Positions 41,885 through 44,918 of a DNA stretch of 44,918 bases are shown here, one piece after another. The stretch lies in NCBI GenBank assembly GCA_002361625.1, contig DETL01000016.1, positions 34,673 to 79,590 of the forward strand. The letters are read 5' to 3'. The notes under the pieces are model-generated. The model did no database searches, had not been told where the DNA came from, and saw only the letters and a program-made list of their open reading frames with translations. The first letter of the stretch is position 1. The number at the start of each line of letters is the position of its first letter. The DNA is from Bacteroidales bacterium UBA3289 (GTDB lineage: Bacteria > Bacteroidota > Bacteroidia > Bacteroidales > UBA932). Position numbers and translations under genes: made by a program.

Positions 41885-43660
41885 ATGATCGGTTTCCTTG
41901 TCGCCGCCCTCCTGGTGGCCGATACCCTGCAAATACCCCGGATGGTAGAGATACCTTCCGGGGCATTCTGGATGGGGACGGACCATCCGCCCATGGAGGA
42001 CTGGGACGAGGCGCCGCGTCGGGAGGTGAAGGTCGATGCCTTTCGGATGAGCGCGACGGAAATCACGAACGCGCAGTACGAGGCGTTCGATCCGACGCAC
42101 AAGCGTGGCGGGCAGGGATTCTCCACCGGGGACGACGAGGCCGTGATCATGGTGTCCTGGAACGATGCCATGGCTTACTGCCGATGGCTCTCCGGGCAGA
42201 CCGGCAAGCACTACCGCCTCCCGACTGAGGAGGAGTGGGAGTACGCCTGCCGGGCGGGGACGACCACGGACTACAACACGGGCGACACCTTCCCGGAAAG
42301 CCAGTGGAAGGTGCAGCGCAACACCCGCGACAAGGAGCATATTTCCCTGCAAGTGGCTCAGTTCGAGCCCAATGCATGGGGACTGTATGACATGCACGGG
42401 AATGTGGAGGAGTGGTGCCTGGACCATTATGACGACACGGAATTCCGCGTCGTCCGCGGCGGGAGCCACAACACGCCGGTACGATATCTTCGCAGTGCCA
42501 ACCGCAGCGCATCCGTCCAGGCCGACCGGTCCGTCCTCCTGGGATTCCGGGTCGTGGAGAGCCCCAAGGAAACCATCCGCATGCGCGACGGACTGTCCCG
42601 TCATCCGACTGGATGGCTCAAGATAGTCAGACGTTCACGAAAACCGGTCTTTTTGGAACCGATTCCCTACATCGTTCCCCCGACGGACAGTCTTACACCC
42701 TTCTATGCCCATAACCATCAGCCGGCCGTGACCTGGACCGGAGAAGGGAGTTCCCGCTCTCCCGACCTGCTGGCCGTCTGGTTCTCCACCGATGCGGAAG
42801 CCGGACGCGAAATGGTGGTCCTGCAATCGCGTTTCATCAACGGATCGTGGGCTCCGGCCGAACGGTTTTATAAGGTACCCGACCGGAACATGACCGGCAG
42901 TGCCCTATTGACATACGGAAACAAAATCCTGCATTTCCAAGGCATCGGCGATGCCGGCGAGTGGAAAGATCTCGCGCTCGGCCTGCGGGAAAGCGAGGAC
43001 TGTGGTTACACCTGGACAGATACACGGCTCATCGAGCCTGAGCACCGTGTCCGCCACCAGGTCATCGCGGGGCCCATCGTCACGAAAGACGGCCGGATCC
43101 TCCTGTGCTGCGACGCCGGGCCGGACGGCGAGGCTGGGACTTCGCTCCACGTGTCCAAAGACGGCGGAAAGACCTGGGAGGATACCGGCAGCACCATCGC
43201 CGGCATCCATGCGGGCATCGTGGAGCGTAAGGACGGCTCCCTCATGGCCTTCGGGCGGGGCAATGCCATCGACGGACACATGCCCTGCAGCATTTCTTAT
43301 GACGGCGGGTACACATGGACCTACAGCGCCACGGAGTTTCCGCCCATCGGCAGCGGCCAGCGGCTGGTACTCAAGCGGTTGCAGGAAGGTCCCATCATGC
43401 TTTGCTCTTTTGGTGAGGATGGGCTCTTCGTAGCCCTCAGCTATGACGAAGGCGCCACCTGGCCCGTGAAAAAGCTCCTCACCGACGGCCGGACCCGCGT
43501 CCTGGACGGCGGCGCCTGGACCGGCACCTTCACCCTGGACGCCACCCACGCCGAGCCCAAAGGCTACCTCGCCTGCACCCAAACCCCTGACGGGATGATC
43601 CATCTCCTTTCCAGCCGCGTCCACTACCGCTTCAACCTGCGGTGGATTGAAACAGAATAA
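41885..43660 (+). CDS. Fusion of formylglycine-enzyme-like domain and Asp-box (sialidase-type) propeller
   Basis: 591 residues starting directly after the GH130 stop. A short hydrophobic N-terminus (MIGFLVAALLVADT) may be a weak export signal. Residues about 20-225 are a SUMF1/FGE-like domain: EIPSGAFWMGTD, ATEITNAQYEAF, SWNDAMAYCRWLSGQTGKHYRLPTEEEWEYACRAG, GLYDMHGNVEEWC and VVRGGSHN. The cysteine pair that binds copper in true formylglycine enzymes is missing here (RGGSHNTPVRYLRSANRS), so sulfatase activation is unlikely. Residues about 260-591 form a sialidase-like beta-propeller with four Asp boxes (S-x-D-x-G-x-T-W at 370-377, 424-431, 471-478, 519-526). The last domain could be a glycosidase or a glycan-binding domain; no sialidase Arg triad was assigned. 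Confidence 0.83.
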   Translation: MIGFLVAALLVADTLQIPRMVEIPSGAFWMGTDHPPMEDWDEAPRREVKVDAFRMSATEITNAQYEAFDPTHKRGGQGFSTGDDEAVIMVSWNDAMAYCRWLSGQTGKHYRLPTEEEWEYACRAGTTTDYNTGDTFPESQWKVQRNTRDKEHISLQVAQFEPNAWGLYDMHGNVEEWCLDHYDDTEFRVVRGGSHNTPVRYLRSANRSASVQADRSVLLGFRVVESPKETIRMRDGLSRHPTGWLKIVRRSRKPVFLEPIPYIVPPTDSLTPFYAHNHQPAVTWTGEGSSRSPDLLAVWFSTDAEAGREMVVLQSRFINGSWAPAERFYKVPDRNMTGSALLTYGNKILHFQGIGDAGEWKDLALGLRESEDCGYTWTDTRLIEPEHRVRHQVIAGPIVTKDGRILLCCDAGPDGEAGTSLHVSKDGGKTWEDTGSTIAGIHAGIVERKDGSLMAFGRGNAIDGHMPCSISYDGGYTWTYSATEFPPIGSGQRLVLKRLQEGPIMLCSFGEDGLFVALSYDEGATWPVKKLLTDGRTRVLDGGAWTGTFTLDATHAEPKGYLACTQTPDGMIHLLSSRVHYRFNLRWIETE

Positions 43661-43700
43661 GCCCGTTTTCGCCATCTGACTGAGAACCAATTGATTATAG

Positions 43701-43736
43701 AAAGTGCTTTGCGCATTTTTACACAAAGCACTTTTT
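43701..43736 (+). terminator. Rho-independent terminator of the second glycosidase operon
   Basis: A perfect 11-bp stem AAAGTGCTTTG (43701-43711) and CAAAGCACTTT (43724-43734) with a 12-base loop, ending in a run of five T (43732-43736). It lies 40 bp after the stop codon. The A-rich left flank means it could stop transcription in both directions. Confidence 0.85.
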
Positions 43737-43784
43737 ACATTCACTTGATACACAAATGGTTGCCAAAAACAGTCGGGAAGTGGC

Positions 43785-43816
43785 CTTGTATAGCTCCGCG
43801 GTTTTTTGTAAATTTA
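43785..43816 (+). promoter_or_regulatory. Promoter of the third glycosidase unit
   Basis: CTTG (43785-43788), 20 bp, then TAAATTTA (43809-43816), one mismatch (last base) from TAnnTTTG. The leader to the ATG at 43837 is 20 bp. It sits between the terminator and the third GH92 gene. Confidence 0.55.
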
Positions 43817-43836
43817 CACGATTTAACCGCATGGAC

Positions 43837-44918
43837 ATGAAATTCCACACTCTTCTTCTTGCCGCGGCTGCAGCCGCCCTTGTCGCCTGCACCACGGCCA
43901 CCCCTTCCGAAGACTACGCCTCCTACGTAAATCCCAAGATCGGCACCGGCGGACACGGTCACGTGTTCGTGGGCGCAAACGTGCCCTTCGGCTTCGTCCA
44001 GCTGGGCCCCACCAGCATCCCGCAGACCTGGGACTGGTGCTCCGGCTACCACGACAGCGACCGCACCGTCATCGGATTCAGCCACACGCACCTCAGCGGT
44101 ACCGGCATCGGTGACCTGTTCGACATCACGGTGATGCCTACGACCGGCCCTACCGTCCCCGCACGCGGAACGGAAAAAGACCCTCAGTCCGGCGCCTGGT
44201 CCTATGCGGACCGCACGCAGGAGATCTGCGAACCCGGCTACTACAGCGTCCCCCTGGAACGGTACGGCATCCTGGCGGAAATGACCGCCACCGCCCGCGT
44301 GGGCTTCCACCGCTATACCTTCCCCGCCACGGAGAACGCCAACCTCGTCTTCGACCTGGAGAACGGCGGTTGCTGGGACGATGTGACCGATGCCGGTTTC
44401 GAGGTCGTCAAGGATGACGAAGGCCATGTGAAGGCCCTCGGCGGCTACCGGTTCTCCACCGGATGGGCCCGGAACCAGAAGGTGTTCTTCTGGGCCGAGT
44501 TCTCCCGCCCGTCCGTCCAGTTCTCCGTCGCGGAGAACCCGAACAACGACAGCGAGCGCCGCCGCACCCGCAAGCCCATCTACGGCTACTACGACCTCGG
44601 CGCCGTGGGGGAAGGCACCCAGGTGCTCGTGAAGGTCGCCCTCTCCCCCGTTTCCGTCGAGGGTGCCAAGGCCAACATGGCCGCGGAACTCCCCGGCTGG
44701 GACTTCGAAGCCGTGAAGGCCGACGCCCGCAAGGCCTGGAACGAGGAACTGGGCCGCGTCGCCGTCACCTGCGACGATCCGGACACGAAGACCGTCTTCT
44801 ACACCGCCCTGTACCATACGATGGTAGCCCCGTCCGTGTATAACGACGTGGACGGCCAGTATCGCGGTTCGGACGACGTCATCCGGAAGGGTAACTTCCA
44901 GAACTACACGACCTTCTC
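43837..44918 (+). CDS. Glycoside hydrolase family 92 alpha-mannosidase lipoprotein (copy 3, partial)
   Basis: The gene runs off the right edge; about 360 residues are visible, roughly half of a GH92 protein. Lipoprotein signal MKFHTLLLAAAAAALVAC (Cys18). The opening is YVNPKIGTGGHGHVFVGANVPFGFVQLGP, followed by WDWCSGYHDSDRTVIGFSHTHLSGTG, which is the version found in GH92 enzymes active on alpha-1,2 or alpha-1,3 mannosides of high-mannose glycans. VFYTALYHTMVAPSVYNDVDGQY near the edge begins the catalytic (alpha/alpha)6 part. ATG 43831 is an alternative start two codons earlier. It has its own promoter after a terminator, so a separate transcription unit begins here. Linkage assignment is inference. 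Confidence 0.92.
   Translation, partial: MKFHTLLLAAAAAALVACTTATPSEDYASYVNPKIGTGGHGHVFVGANVPFGFVQLGPTSIPQTWDWCSGYHDSDRTVIGFSHTHLSGTGIGDLFDITVMPTTGPTVPARGTEKDPQSGAWSYADRTQEICEPGYYSVPLERYGILAEMTATARVGFHRYTFPATENANLVFDLENGGCWDDVTDAGFEVVKDDEGHVKALGGYRFSTGWARNQKVFFWAEFSRPSVQFSVAENPNNDSERRRTRKPIYGYYDLGAVGEGTQVLVKVALSPVSVEGAKANMAAELPGWDFEAVKADARKAWNEELGRVAVTCDDPDTKTVFYTALYHTMVAPSVYNDVDGQYRGSDDVIRKGNFQNYTTF

Noticed and set aside
41885..42560. Active formylglycine-generating enzyme for sulfatases
   Set aside because: The copper-binding cysteines are absent around RGGSHN, and no sulfatase gene is in the window.
1..44918. tRNA, rRNA, CRISPR array, insertion sequence or phage genes
   Set aside because: No cloverleaf-like sequence, repeat array, transposase or phage-type gene was seen; the gaps between genes are short and mostly taken by promoters and terminators.

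Overview
The window looks like a chromosomal piece of a high-GC member of the Bacteroidota, most likely order Bacteroidales from a gut-type habitat. The support is: repeated promoter elements of the TAnnTTTG type special to this phylum, many lipoprotein and Sec-exported glycosidases typical of polysaccharide utilisation loci (GH2, GH3, GH29, GH92, GH125, GH130), and a housekeeping set (asnS, udk, recJ, tandem deoxynucleoside kinases, recO, rdgB, ctpA, rnr) that reads well against Bacteroidales proteins. The genus cannot be fixed from this piece. Coding density is very high: no gap exceeds 300 bp, and many neighbours share ATGA start/stop overlaps.

Layout. Positions 1-1672 (+): end of asnS, udk, and a small TonB-like membrane protein. 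Positions 1685-6729 (-): two tandem deoxynucleoside kinases, a long-chain acyl-CoA ligase with its own terminator, then recJ behind its own promoter. Positions 6799-7649 (+): a metallo-beta-lactamase-fold hydrolase and a tiny signal-peptide ORF that may be a gene remnant. Positions 7758-13409 (+): a five-gene MacAB-TolC-like export operon (ATPase, two permeases, adaptor, outer-membrane channel) behind a near-consensus promoter. Positions 13433-15687 (+): a short-chain polyprenyl synthase and a U32 peptidase-family RNA-hydroxylase-like protein. Positions 15684-18959 (-): rdgB, recO and an exported fusion of a histidine phosphatase with an endonuclease/exonuclease/phosphatase-fold domain. Positions 19052-20689 (+): S41 protease. 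Positions 20828-24064 (+): a 1078-residue single-chain iron-sulfur flavoprotein dehydrogenase. Positions 24057-26246 (-): RNase R.

From 26333 to the end lies a glycan-degradation region. A first operon (26333-35753) carries GH3, GH2, GH29 and GH92. A second (36599-43660) carries an unknown small protein, GH125, GH92, GH130 and a formylglycine-enzyme-like/Asp-box propeller fusion, and ends at a strong terminator. A third transcription unit starts at 43837 with another GH92 cut by the window edge. The enzyme set (alpha-mannosidases of GH92 and GH125, a GH130 mannoside phosphorylase, beta-galactosidase, alpha-fucosidase) fits stepwise stripping of N-glycans: exported enzymes trim outer sugars and the leaderless-peptide GH130 works in the cytoplasm. 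No SusC/SusD pair is in the window.

The most unusual spot is 35760-37174. A minimal Rnl2-type RNA ligase sits on the minus strand between the two glycosidase operons, facing the unknown small protein. Two near-identical 15-bp palindromes 26 bp apart lie in the divergent intergenic region. Other points of interest are a repeat-derived peptide inserted in the GH2 enzyme, the phosphatase fusion, the single-chain dehydrogenase, the Asp-box fusion that lacks formylglycine-enzyme cysteines, and promoters so close to start codons that leaderless mRNAs are expected.
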